This document shows, piece after piece, positions 1 to 9,301 of a DNA stretch of 64,000 nucleotides. A model generated the notes under the pieces. It was not told the DNA's origin and made no database searches. It saw only the letters and a program-made list of their open reading frames with translations. This DNA is from VYFG01 sp965203365 (GTDB lineage: Bacteria > Pseudomonadota > Gammaproteobacteria > Arenicellales > Poriferihabitantaceae). The stretch is from positions 3,635,959 through 3,699,958 of the forward strand of contig OZ241878.1 of assembly GCA_965203365.1 (NCBI GenBank), given 5' to 3'. The position numbers and the translations under genes were made by a program. Each line of letters begins with the position of its first letter. Position 1 is the first letter of the stretch.

Positions 1-67
1 GTTAATCTTGTTCAACGTGAAATAACCATGGTCGAGGTAACGCTGGCCAAATGATAGAGAAAGCAAT

Positions 68-550
68 ATGAAAGGGAACGAAACGGTCATCCGGCATCTG
101 AACAGGGTTCTGAAAAATGAGCTGACTGCCATCAATCAGTATTTCCTCCATTCCAGGATGTTGAAGGATTGGGGTCTGACAGCTTTGGGTGAGCATGAGT
201 ATCATGAGTCTATTGATGAAATGAAGCATGCGGATAGTCTGATCCATCGCATTTTATTTTTGGAAGGGCTTCCGAACATGCAGGATTTGGGGAAGCTCAT
301 GATAGGCCAGGATACCCGGGAGATATTGGAATGTGACCTGAAAATGGAGATGAAGGCACACCCGGACCTGAAAGAGGCGATTGCGGATTGTGAAAAGGTC
401 GAGGATTACGTTTCACGGGAACTGTTCGAGTCCATTTTGGAATCCGAGGAAGAGCATATCGACTGGCTCGAAACACAACTGGGATTGATCGACCGAGTTG
501 GTTTGGAAAACTATCAGCAATCGCAAATGTCGTCAGACTCATCCACTTGA
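68..550 (+). CDS. bfr: Bacterioferritin
   Basis: A 160-residue ferritin-fold protein that oxidises Fe(II) and stores the mineral in a 24-subunit cytoplasmic shell. All six di-iron ferroxidase ligands of the family are at their usual numbers (E18, E51, H54, E94, E127, H130), and M52, the axial ligand of the inter-subunit heme, is present, so it should be catalytically competent. Length matches the family (about 158). The C-terminal ten residues are a polar tail rich in Ser and Gln. Its usual partner bfd is found only at 21309, on the far side of a defence island. Iron control is expected, but I see no convincing Fur box in the 67 bases upstream. Confidence 0.97.
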   Translation: MKGNETVIRHLNRVLKNELTAINQYFLHSRMLKDWGLTALGEHEYHESIDEMKHADSLIHRILFLEGLPNMQDLGKLMIGQDTREILECDLKMEMKAHPDLKEAIADCEKVEDYVSRELFESILESEEEHIDWLETQLGLIDRVGLENYQQSQMSSDSST

Positions 551-1014
551 AGGACGCAGTTCTTAATTCTGCCTCTGCTAACGCCATATGCGATTGGAAA
601 AGTAGTTTTTTCCGAGATTCCTCCCTGATTCCATAAATTGACTCAAAGTTGACTGTCACAGGAAGAAGATCAAAACCATCGACGTCCCGGTTCCGCTTAA
701 TTGGAACTTAGTACTGGTTTGATCGTCTTTAGATCAAGGCTGATCAGATACGGCGCATCCGCTCCGAAGCATCAGTCGCCATCGACACCCTGTCTTTCGC
801 TGTGCTTCGCGAGGCATTTGGGGAAGAAGGGCATGCAGTAATGTAGCCAGTGTTAACTGCGTAGTGATCGGTTGTGCTTGGCGAGAGTCATCGAGGCACC
901 TCAAATCTCGTGTTTCGGTTTTTCGGGCGTTAGAGCAATAACACTTCAATCTGCCATATTTACCGTGACACCGTGTGCGTCGATGAAAAACTTCGCTGGG
1001 TCGGAGTTTGATTT
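551..1014. other. Intergenic stretch, no gene recognised
   Basis: About 460 bases between bfr and a broken regulator gene. Only short overlapping frames are open, none with a recognisable motif. This is the left junction of the accessory block. Confidence 0.6.
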
Positions 1015-2429
1015 ATGTCAGGGGGGTGCATGACGGCAAACCGAATTGCAGCGATGGCCGCGGCGGGCGAATCCGAGACTTTGGAATTCAAAGCCACGAC
1101 CGGTGCACGCCGCGAGGCGATGAGGACGGTCTGCGCCATGCTCAACCAGCAGGGCGGTCAGGTGCTGTTCGGTGTTTCGCCGGAGGGCCATGCGACCGGG
1201 CAGCAGGTGAGCGAGCCGACCATCGAGGAACTGAGTGCGGAGACTGCCAGGATCGAGCCACCGGTTTTCCCAACCGTTGAGCGGTTTCGGCTAGCAAATG
1301 CTCGCGAGGTTGTCATCATCTCTGTCAGTTAGGGGGCCACGAAACCCTATCAATACCGAGGCACAGCCTATTGTCGCGTGGGGAACACGACCCGAGCGAT
1401 GAGTGTCGATGAGTATAACCGCGTGCTTTTCGAGCGCATGCACAGCGAAAGGCGCTGGGAGAACGAGCCTGCGACCGGATGGTCGATTGAGGACCTGGAT
1501 GTGGTGGAAATCCGTAATACCGTCGCCGAAGCGGTGAGGATCGGTCGCCTCAACGAACCCGGCCATCGGGAACCGGAGCATTTACTACGTGGACTTGGGC
1601 TGCTCCGCGATGGTGTTCTGGTCCGAGCGGCGGCTGTTCTGTTTGGCAACACCGAACGGCTCGAGTTCGAGATGCCCCAGTGTCTGCTCCGAGTGGCTCG
1701 TTTCCGGGGAATCGATCGTACCGAGTTCCTCGACAATCGACAGTTCAACGGCAATGCCTTCATGCTTCTCTCCAGCGCGGAGCGCTTTCTGCGCGAAAGC
1801 CTTGCCTATCGCCAGCCGTTTCGAACCAGGCCAGATTCAGCGCATCGACGAACCACTGTACCCGCCCTTGTCAACACGAGAAGCGCTAGCGAATGCCCTA
1901 TGCCCATCGCGACTACTCGATCGGAGGCGGTTCCGTCGGTCTGGCAGTTTACGACGACCGCTTGGAAGTGACGTCGACGGGGAGCCTGCATTTCGGACTG
2001 ACCCCCGAGAAACTTTTTGAACAGCATGAGTCAAAACCTTGGAACCCGCTGATCGCCCGTACGTTCTATCGACGAGGACTCATCGAGGAATGGGGCCGCG
2101 GTACGCTCAAGATGGCGGAACTGGCGATTTCTGCAGGCCTGCCGCTTCCCGAAATTGAAGATGTCGGCGATTGTGTCACTGTACGATTCCACCTAGGCGG
2201 GTTCAAGCCGACCCTGCGTAACGGATTTCATGTGACCCGACGACAAAGAGCGATTCTTACCCTGCTATATCAGGAAGATGGATTGTCGCTAGGCGAAATT
2301 CATTCACAATTGCCTTTGGACACAACTGTACGTCAGGTGAGAAGAGCACTGACGGGTTTAAGAGAACGCGGACTGGCCGCTTCCACCGGGCGCGGGCGTG
2401 CCGCGCGGTGGAAGCTGTTAAGAGAATAG
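1015..2429 (+). pseudogene. Broken AlbA_2/Schlafen-type ATP-binding regulator
   Basis: Remnant of a RecG-like transcriptional regulator family protein: N-terminal AlbA_2 (Schlafen) DNA-binding domain (motif ETLEFKA near the start), a central ATPase-like region and a C-terminal winged helix. The gene is dead in three places. A TAG at 1330-1332 interrupts an otherwise continuous frame (VISVS then GATKPYQYRGTAY). The frame then shifts near 1800 and again near 1900, so the central segment EPLYPPLSTREALANAL and the following HRDYSIGGGSVGLAVYDDR lie in different frames. The last 170 residues (1893-2429) remain open. Such proteins are common passengers of defence islands. Family assignment is confident; any residual function of a fragment is not. 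Confidence 0.85.
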
Positions 2430-2452
2430 CAAAAGTAATCCTACCCATGGGG

Positions 2453-2486
2453 TCTAATAGGGGCCTAATAGGGGCCTAATAGGGGT
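2453..2486. repeat. Short tandem repeat, about 11 bp x 3
   Basis: Three consecutive units of CTAATAGGGG(C/T) just after the broken regulator. Possibly slippage in non-coding debris. Confidence 0.7.
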
Positions 2487-2530
2487 CAATTGGAGAGGCA
2501 GGCAATGACGGTTCACCAATCGTTGTGTTC

Positions 2531-2723
2531 GCGGAGTGTCCGTGGTACCTCGAATTCCTTTGTTTCTTCAGCCGCTACGAAGCAACCATTGCTTGGCCGT
2601 CACGATCATGAACACCGCTATCGATACCAGGGTAGTTGGCACATAATCCGGTGATGAGTGGCAAATCGTCATTCAGCCAGTGTGGCAGCTGATGCCAAAT
2701 CCATGCGATTGGGCGACTTTTCG
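2531..2723. repeat. Diverged dispersed repeat A, copy 1
   Basis: This 193-base segment matches 11503-11695 with scattered substitutions and nearly the same length. Shared stretches include CACGATCATGAACACC and CATTCAGCCAGTGTGGCAG. Neither copy has a convincing reading frame. Identity is unknown; possibly a relic of a mobile element or a structured non-coding unit. Confidence 0.8.
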
Positions 2724-2725
2724 TC

Positions 2726-2762
2726 CCCCGTTCCACTCCGAAGTACAACACCTGGTCGAGTC
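2726..2762. mobile_element. IS30-like terminal-repeat relic
   Basis: A CCCCC-start sequence with CACTCCGAAGTACAACACC resembles the terminal inverted repeat of the IS30-like elements here (CCCCACTTCCAGTCTGAAGTG) and the relic at 60737. It abuts repeat A. Probably a solo end left by an excised or decayed element. Confidence 0.4.
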
Positions 2763-2850
2763 GCATGATCGTCTGATGTCGAGCGGGCGGCGGCATGCTA
2801 CAATTTTTACCACACTTATGATCAACGGACGGTGACCTTGGATCCTGCCA

Positions 2851-2906
2851 TCGGAAAAGTCATTGTGGGATCATGTTGAGTTGAAAACGGCGATCAAACA
2901 AAAGAG
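2851..2906. repeat. Dispersed repeat B, copy 1
   Basis: Matches 13184-13240; both contain GTGGGATCATGTTGAGTT followed by an AACGG-containing A-rich tail. A linked 13-mer GGCATGCTACAAT occurs at 2792-2804 here and directly adjoins the second copy at 13172-13184. Confidence 0.75.
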
Positions 2907-2971
2907 ATTGAAAAGTCTGCGAAAAGATTTTTTTAGGGTCCCCTGAACCCCCCAGATTGACTGGCTTCCTG

Positions 2972-4270
2972 CCCCACTTCCAGTCTGAAGTGCCACACTC
3001 GCCCCGCTCCCGGCATGAGGGCATCCCCCGAAGGAAGGGAGCGGGGCGGCGACCGGACCATTCAGCCCTCCCAAGGGCTGAAAGGGCCCGCTCGGGCCGT
3101 GTCAGACGGGTTTTGGTCGAGCGGGGCCCTGCCCGTCGAATGCGGGCTTCTGGAAAGGCAGGGGAGAGGAGTGGAATGACCGCCTTCAGGGCGGGGCGGC
3201 AGCGGTGAAGACCTCTTCCGGTGTTCGAACCCCCAGCACCTTCCGGGGCCGGCGGTTGATCCGCTCTTCCACCGCCCGAACCTGGGCCAGCGTCACCTGA
3301 CGGAAGTCGGTCCCCTTCGGGAAATACTGGCGGATCAGGCCGTTGGTATGTTCGTTCAGACCCCGCTCCCAGGAGTGGTCAGGAGTGGCAAAATCCAAGT
3401 CGGCCCCAAGGGCCTTGGCGATCTCTCGGTGCCCCGCAAACTCCTTGCCATTGTCCGCCGTGCAGGTATGCACCCAGTCCCGAATCGGGGCCATCCGCCG
3501 GACAATGGCCTCGGTCACGGCCGCCGCGGTCTTCCCTTCCACCCCGATCAGCACCAGATACTTCGAGGCCCGATCTACCAAGGAAATCAAGGCCCCTTGG
3601 TGCTTCACCCCGATGATCAAGTCAAGCTCCCAGTCCCCGATCCGGCCCTTGGCCTCCACGATCAACGGGCGCTCGGCGATGTCTACCCGACCGGGAATCT
3701 GACCGCGTCCTGCAGGTCGCCCACCCCGCCAGTTGGGCTGCTTCCCGCGGCGCCGCAGGCACCGGTAAAGGTCTCCCCCCGCCTGTCGGTCCGCTCTCAT
3801 AGATTGGTAGATCCATTCCCGCCCGGCCATCACCTCTCCTTGCTGCTGAAACCGGCCCGAGACCTGCTCCGGGCTCCAGCCTGCCCGCAACCACTCCTCC
3901 GCCATTGCCCAGCGCTCGGGGGTCATCTTCCAGGGCACAGCCGAGGCTGCCCGGCGCTGGCTCGTCGCCTTCCCCTAGGCGGGCTGAGGTCGATCCCCGC
4001 GCTACCCGCGATGGTAGGACAGCTCCCGGGAAATCGGGCTGACGTCCCGCCCGAGGTGCGCGGCCATCGGTCGCTGGGATCGACCGGTAGACTGGAGCGC
4101 GGAAATGGGCGATCTTTCCGGGTGGGTCAGGGGGCGGTAGCCAGTCGGCATGACCCTTCTCCAGTTGTTCGCACACTGAGATTGTCTGCCATCCTCTGGC
4201 CCGCTGCCATCCGCCTAACTCAATCAATCAGGCGACGGGGCTAAGTGTTGCACTTCAGAGTGGCACGGGG
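2972..4270 (-). mobile_element. IS30-family insertion sequence, copy 1 (inactive)
   Basis: A 1.3 kb element bounded by imperfect inverted repeats of about 30 bases (left CCCCACTTCCAGTCTGAAGTG; right, read inward, CCCCGTGCCACTCTGAAGTG). It is organised like the intact copy at 19823-21166 and carries a transposase read on the minus strand with two premature stops. Its right end truncates the restriction-endonuclease-like frame that begins at 4271, so the insertion went into or removed part of that gene. Confidence 0.88.
3186..4151 (-). pseudogene. IS30-family transposase, two in-frame stops
   Basis: Read on the minus strand from the ATG at 4151, the frame matches the intact transposase of copy 2 but meets TAG at codon 50 (4002-4004) and again at codon 59 (3975-3977); there is no frameshift. 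After the second stop the frame is open to the end and keeps the DDE catalytic region (WELDLI, TADNGKEF, GLNEHTNG). The two stops fall just after the N-terminal helix-turn-helix. It may be moved in trans by the intact copy, but on its own is inactive. Confidence 0.88.
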
Positions 4271-4823
4271 TTGTTCGCGAGCGGGTAAAGCTCAAGAAAA
4301 GCGCCCTCAATGGACTTCCCGAATGAAGTTTTGAGCGTCATGTAGAGCTTACTATTGAACAGGAACGACCCAAAAGCCGCGGGATCACCTAGCTTCATGA
4401 CACTTGCCGACGTCATGAGAACATAAGGGTTGGTGCGGTAATCGGACAGACCCTTGCGTTTCTCGAAAGCGCGAGGCAGATTGGTCTGGATGTAGCCGGA
4501 AATGGTGTTAGCCATGCGGTCCACTCGACCCTGGCTTACACATACGAATAGGTCGGCTATATCGCGTGCATCAAAACGGTAGCGAGTGGCCTTGATTGAA
4601 TTGTAAAGGTTCCTTGTGCGGTTACGGGCAACCATCAGGATCGGGCCTCCGTAACCAACTTGGTCTTTCGCCATGTAACCGGATCGTTGTAGTAGGCGTC
4701 GCTGTTGTTGCCTTGGTCAGACCAAACGAATGTGCGTCCAGCTTTGAACCATTGACGCGTGCGAACATGTGACTGGACATAAACCACGCGGTACGCCTCT
4801 AGTGAGTTCGAATAGGGCTCCAA
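4271..4823 (-). pseudogene. Truncated restriction-endonuclease-like gene
   Basis: A minus-strand frame opens at 4674 (MAKDQVGYGGPI) and runs straight into the IS30 end at 4270, so the C-terminus is lost. A second open frame (4635-4823) overlaps it upstream, suggesting a frameshift near 4660. It lies directly downstream of a decayed C5 methyltransferase in the same direction, the usual layout of a type II R-M pair, and the part around KLYMTLKTSFGKSIEGAF resembles what I recall of PmeII-like type II endonucleases. The family call is tentative; truncation by the IS is plainly visible. Confidence 0.45.
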
Positions 4824-5485
4824 TCGCGAGCAGAGAGTTCATCGAGAGTAGATGCGACTACCTCCCCGGCTACTGTCCCCAAGCGCACGGGCACGGCATT
4901 TCCGGCTTGGGCGTATTGTTCGGAGGTCGATCCGCAAAATTTCCAATCGCGAGGAAACTCTTGGATGAGCGCTTACTCCAATAGGCTAAGTGCCCGAACT
5001 TCAGTTGGATGACAAAGGGATGTCCCAGCGTGATTAGTCATGGTAACAAGCGTCGGACAGGGCAGGTCAAAATTGAGCCTGCGCCACCAACCGGAACGTC
5101 CGTCTTTGGCGTGCCACGCACGGCCCATGGATTCTTGTTGGGCTTTTACGGGCAGACTCCGCCAATTGGATCCTGGCGGTACCATGGAAAGATAATGCTT
5201 CTTGCGCGGGCTGAAGCCCATGATCGTGGACTCCGGGGTCGTTCAAGCCGCCAATCGCGTCTCCTAAGGTCTGCCAGCGCTGAAGAGCTTCGTTTGTATC
5301 GAAATAGTTCAGGCGTTGCGTCTTGCTGCATAGGTCGTCCGTGCGTCGGGTCGGGAAAGTCAACAACAGAGCCGTATCTGTTCCCAACCAAGAGTGTGCG
5401 CTCTCGGAGTTGTGGTGCTCCGTAGTTCACCGCATTCACTTCGAAGCAATCCATGAACACGGACAGAATTGCAGGGTCATGAATT
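4799..5485 (-). pseudogene. C5-cytosine DNA methyltransferase, 3' half, decayed
   Basis: The C-terminal half of a type II cytosine-5 methyltransferase is recognisable on the minus strand: motif VIII region NAVNYGAPQLRERT, a target-recognition stretch with GRAWHAKDGRSGWW and CPTLVT, and motif X region EQYAQAGNAVPVRLG. These lie in three frames, so there are at least two frameshifts (about 5340 and 5180), plus an in-frame TAA at 4973-4975 where a Tyr codon would be expected (SLLE, stop, ALIQEFP). The N-terminal catalytic PCQ region is absent. No function is expected. Confidence 0.85.
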
Positions 5486-5706
5486 CGTCATTTCAATACC
5501 CGGATGGAAATTGATCTCCAATGTACATGGACATGTATTCCTGATCAGGAAACAGGCAAGATCCACACGATCCCTTGATCTTGAAAGGAAATAAATTTCG
5601 ATTGCATCGAATGGACTGGAAGTTCGGCGTAAGCTATGGTCGAAGGCAAATATTTTGCTATTCCATGCAACTTGATCGTGTGGAATTTGCATGAAGTCGG
5701 GATTTG

Positions 5707-5820
5707 ATTGCGCGATTCCCGGGTTGCGCAGATAAGAGCATATCGCGCAATATATTGTTGCCTGATTTATTGGATTTTGCTTGAATCTGCCATATAATTG
5801 CGCAATAGTGTTTTGCGCAA
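5707..5820 (+). promoter_or_regulatory. Iterated TTGCGCAA-type sites before the Fic gene
   Basis: Five copies of a TTGCGCAA-like palindrome or half-site occur in 114 bases: ATTGCGCGAT (5707-5716), TTGCGCA (5724-5730), CGCGCAA (5744-5750), TTGCGCAA (5798-5805) and a perfect TTGCGCAA (5813-5820) immediately before the start of the Fic gene. The downstream protein has an N-terminal winged helix, so autoregulation is a reasonable inference. Confidence 0.6.
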
Positions 5821-5833
5821 CAAAGGAAAGAAC

Positions 5834-7222
5834 GTGGCCAGACGCATCGCCGAAAGAGACCTGCAAGCGATTATCAACGTAGTAACCGGCTACCGCGACG
5901 GCCTGTCGGCACAGCAGATTCATGAAGAACTAAACAAGGCCATCGCTTTGCGCACGTTGCAGTATCGCCTCAAGCATTTGGTTGAAAGCGGCAAGCTTAT
6001 GCAGGAAGGCGAGGCAAGGGCCACCAAATACATTATTCCCTCAGCAGTCGAGGCTGCCGACACTCTCGAAGCGCACGGCTATCTGATGCCCATCTCAAAA
6101 GCTGGCGCCGCTATACGGATATATGTCGGGCAGCCGCCGCAAAAACGCAAACCGGTTGGCTATGATCGGGCCTTTCTCGATTCTTATCATCCCAACGAAA
6201 CCTCCTATCTTTCGGGCGACGAGTGTGCGCATCTGCATGAGATCGGCAAGCCGCAGATCGCGGAACAACCTGCCGGCACCTATGCCAGGCAGATACTAAA
6301 CCGCCTGCTTATTGATCTGTCCTGGAACTCAAGCCGTCTGGAGGGCAATACCTATTCTTTGCTCGATACCAAGCGCCTGATCGATTTCGGCCAGGTCGCC
6401 GAAGGCAAGGATCAGCTCGAAACACAGATGATCCTGAACCATAAGGACGCAATCGAGTTTCTGGTTACCAGCGCCGATGCGATTGGGTTCAATCGCTACA
6501 CGATCCTGAACCTGCACGCGATGCTCGCCAACAACCTGCTTGCCGGTCCGGACGCGCCAGGCCGGTTGCGGCAGATTGCGGTTGGCATTGAACGGTCGGC
6601 ATTCCATCCGCTCGAAGTCCCGCAGATGATCGAGGAGTTTTTCGATCAGATACTTGCTTCGGCAGAAGCAATCGAAGACCCGTTCGAGCAAGCCTTCTTC
6701 GTCATGGTTCAGCTTCCGTATTTGCAGCCCTTTGACGATGTGAACAAACGCGTCTCGCGCCTGTCTGCCAACATCCCGCTGATCAAGGCCAATCTGTCGC
6801 CGCTGTCATTCGAGGATGTTCCGAATGACCTCTATACGCAGGCGGTTCTCGGTGTTTATGAACTCAATCAGATCGGCCTGCTCAAGGATGTTTTCATCTG
6901 GGCATATGAACGTTCAGCGGCCCGCTATGCCGCAGTCCGGCAATCGCTTGGCGAGCCTGATCCTCTTAGACTCCGCTACCATAATGAGCTACGCGAGATC
7001 ATCGGCAGTGTTGTCCGCCAGGCCATGGGGCGCAAGGATGCCGCTGCCCATATCGCCGATTGGACAGATGGGAATATCGTCGCCGAAGACCGCGAAGCCT
7101 TCCGCGAAATGGCGGAGACCGAGCTTCTCAGTTTGCATGAAGGCAACTTTGCGCGTTACCGCATAAAGCCATCCGAATTCCAGGCATGGCAGGAAGCCTG
7201 GTCTGAAAAGACATTCACATAG
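5834..7222 (+). CDS. Fic-family protein with N-terminal winged helix
   Basis: A 462-residue protein. Residues 5-70 form a winged-helix-like region; the rest is a Fic fold, a family that transfers AMP or other phosphate groups to protein hydroxyls. An inhibitory-helix motif (S/T)xxxE(G/N) is present as SSRLEGN (residues 166-172). The catalytic loop reads QPFDDVNKRVSR (Gln at 298) where canonical Fic enzymes have HPFx(D/G)GN(G/K)R; the usual catalytic His is thus Gln and the first Gly is Val. I believe this variant recurs in this subfamily, so it is probably not an error, but classical AMPylation is doubtful. I chose GTG 5834 because AGGAAAG precedes it; a TTG 12 codons upstream is the alternative. 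It may act as a self-controlled regulator or defence protein. Confidence 0.88.
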   Translation: MARRIAERDLQAIINVVTGYRDGLSAQQIHEELNKAIALRTLQYRLKHLVESGKLMQEGEARATKYIIPSAVEAADTLEAHGYLMPISKAGAAIRIYVGQPPQKRKPVGYDRAFLDSYHPNETSYLSGDECAHLHEIGKPQIAEQPAGTYARQILNRLLIDLSWNSSRLEGNTYSLLDTKRLIDFGQVAEGKDQLETQMILNHKDAIEFLVTSADAIGFNRYTILNLHAMLANNLLAGPDAPGRLRQIAVGIERSAFHPLEVPQMIEEFFDQILASAEAIEDPFEQAFFVMVQLPYLQPFDDVNKRVSRLSANIPLIKANLSPLSFEDVPNDLYTQAVLGVYELNQIGLLKDVFIWAYERSAARYAAVRQSLGEPDPLRLRYHNELREIIGSVVRQAMGRKDAAAHIADWTDGNIVAEDREAFREMAETELLSLHEGNFARYRIKPSEFQAWQEAWSEKTFT

Positions 7223-8973
7223 ATGTTCGCCCGGCGCGGCCTACTCACGTTATCGGTCAATCGCCTTTCAGATGTTCCGTCTCGCTTTCCTGCTTTCTCA
7301 ACCCTGACGCTTGATTAGCCGGACGCGCCGGTCGGTCAATGGTCTACCGGCAACATCCGTGTTGGCCGTTACCCGGCTACTCCGATGACTGTCGGGCTCG
7401 TTCGCCCGGCTCATCTTCTCCACGTCTTGAGAAACCCCGGCGAAAGGGGATAAACATGGAACTCTTGACCAAAAGCCAAATCCGGCAGGCTCTTGCCGAA
7501 TAGGGCAGGGCCGAGTGACCTCAGCTCTTTGGGTTTCACGGTCAAAACGAGAGTCCTCGGAAGTGATGATGTGCTCCCCAACGTGCTCTCAGTGAGGGTC
7601 AGAGTTTTTCCGGCTTCGATCAGCAGCACGGGCAGTCCTGTAGATCAATCGTCATCCTCCAACAGGTGCTTCATCTGGCGCTGGACGGTTTCCAGCGACG
7701 GCAGGTCCTTTTCGTCGAATTCCTGTGACGCGGCCTTGTGTGCATCGAAGGCCAGCACATTGCGCGGCGTTTCGGGGTTGGCCGCATGAAGTTCGCGCAC
7801 CAAGGCCTTGATGCGGGGTCATGCGGCCTTGCGCGGGCCAACCGCGCTGTTCTTTGCCGTCCGCATTTTTGCTGCGGGGATGGACGAGACGGGGTGCGGG
7901 CCGTGCTGGTTGAAGAGATAGCGTTGGTTTCACCTGCTGAAGAAATGCCGGCAGGTCATAGCACTTGTAGCTCATCTAGCCTCGATTCCCAAGTAACGAT
8001 TCCCATGTGACATTTTCATGCGGAATGCGGCTTCCTTGAACACTGAATCGGAATGCGGAACCGTGGTCAAGGGCGGCATCACGGTCGGTATTTCACCGGC
8101 CCCCTAGTGTGCATCAAGCTCAATTTCCGATCCGTCGAGTGGTGTCTGCTTGGTCTGCGCACTCCCGTCCACAGGTCGCGCCGATGTCCGTCCCCGCGTA
8201 GCGGGGGTACCGTAGCATGTCCGAAGGGCGCCAGACGCCCCATGGAGCCTCGAACCGACAGCTTCGGCCAAACGCGTCCCGTTCGACCGAACCGGCAAAA
8301 TTCGGGGAGACCATCAATCAGGGTCCTTGATCGGCGAAGATGCACGGATTGGGGCCGGATTCGGATCCAATCCGACGGTTTTTCAACCCGTCGAAACGAA
8401 ACAATCCGGGGTGAGGGGGGAGAGCAGACACGACGTAACGGTTCACCGGCCATCTCTGACCGGGCGTGGTCAGGTTTCGGTTCCGTCGACCGGCGCTGGC
8501 TTGCGTTCACGCGGCCATCGTCTCATCGGTCAATCCTCAAGGCCGGGTTCGGTCGGGGCGGCCGCCGGGTCTTTTCCGGATCGGTTCGCGGCCCTGCCAC
8601 CTCGCAGGCGGCGATGATGCGTGGCCTCTTCTGCGGCGCATGTCAGTCATTTGTCGTTGACACTCGCAGTGGGACTGCAAACCGATTTTTTTCTTCAGAG
8701 TGGCACGGGGGGTTGAAACGATTCAGACCGAAACCTCGATCGAATGTTGGTCTCGGTGGTTGCGTCCCCCCGCAACCAAAATTACCAATAAACGCAATAA
8801 GTTATGAAAAACGCCCGTTGAACCAAGGCGGACATTTTTGCGTCCGGGTACCACATCGGTACCACCTGATATCAAATTTCAGCCAAGCCAACGAACATCG
8901 CTGCGCTACGCTCTCGCTGTCGTCGTCTTCTGATCAACGAAGAATTACATTCGACTCGCTGAATCGATTCAAA
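7223..8973. other. Gene-poor debris region
   Basis: No intact gene recognised in 1.75 kb. On the plus strand at 7456-7503 a short start MELLTKSQIRQALAE ends at a TAG and resembles DUF2958-type plasmid or conjugative-element proteins. On the minus strand about 7818-7645 a coding-like C-terminus (NPETPRNVLAFDAHK ... MKHLLEDDD) ends at a TGA; I cannot name it. From 8050 to 8690 the sequence is GC-rich with long open frames in several phases, which I take as composition effects. A perfect 7-bp stem with 6-base loop lies at 8758-8777 (GGTTGCG/CGCAACC) without a T-run. Confidence 0.5.
8694..8710. mobile_element. IS30-like end relic
   Basis: CTTCAGAGTGGCACGGG is identical to the outer right end of the IS30-like elements at 4270 and 21166, but no element body adjoins it. 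Confidence 0.5.
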
Positions 8974-9174
8974 CTAGACAGACTCTAACTGCGATCGCTG
9001 CATGGCGGCCAGCGGCGCGGCCTGCCGGAATAGTTCGATCACGGGTATCCCTTCGACATCCGGATGAACCAAGGGTCGAAGCACTTCATCTAGGGCCGGG
9101 GGTTCGAACCACGGCAGCGGGAACCGATCCTCCGCCTCCAGGTCGAGGCCTTCAGTCTCGACAGCCCCTGCCAT
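8974..9174 (-). CDS. Possible 66-residue protein, unknown
   Basis: A short minus-strand frame divergent from abiEi, starting at ATG 9174 and rich in Leu, Pro and acidic residues (EAEDRFPLPWFEPPALDEVL). It could be a real small gene or the tail of a decayed one; the frame is open further upstream but would then overlap abiEi. I do not recognise a family. Confidence 0.25.
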   Translation of the reverse strand: MAGAVETEGLDLEAEDRFPLPWFEPPALDEVLRPLVHPDVEGIPVIELFRQAAPLAAMQRSQLESV

Positions 9175-9252
9175 CAAGGTCCATCCCGATGGCCCGGAGG
9201 CGCGAAAAAAGGAGCCGATCAGGAGATTTTTCGCTTTTCCTGCACACTGATT

Positions 9253-9301
9253 TGTGACAAAATGTCGGAAGTCAGAGTCTAACAACCGACATTTTGTCAC
9301 A
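9253..9301 (+). promoter_or_regulatory. Operator with perfect 16-bp inverted repeat over abiE start
   Basis: TGTGACAAAATGTCGG (9253-9268) and its exact reverse complement CCGACATTTTGTCACA (9286-9301) are separated by 17 bases. The right arm ends on the first base of the abiEi start codon. AbiEi proteins are known to bind inverted repeats in their own promoter, so this is very probably the autorepression site. There is no Shine-Dalgarno sequence before the ATG, which fits a leaderless transcript. Confidence 0.8.

Noticed and set aside
8758..8777. Perfect stem-loop as a terminator
   Set aside because: No gene ends nearby and no T-run follows.
8053..8988. A 311-codon plus-strand open frame
   Set aside because: GC-rich stretch with long frames open in several phases at once, Arg/Ser/Gly-rich translation, no motif and no ribosome site; composition artefact.
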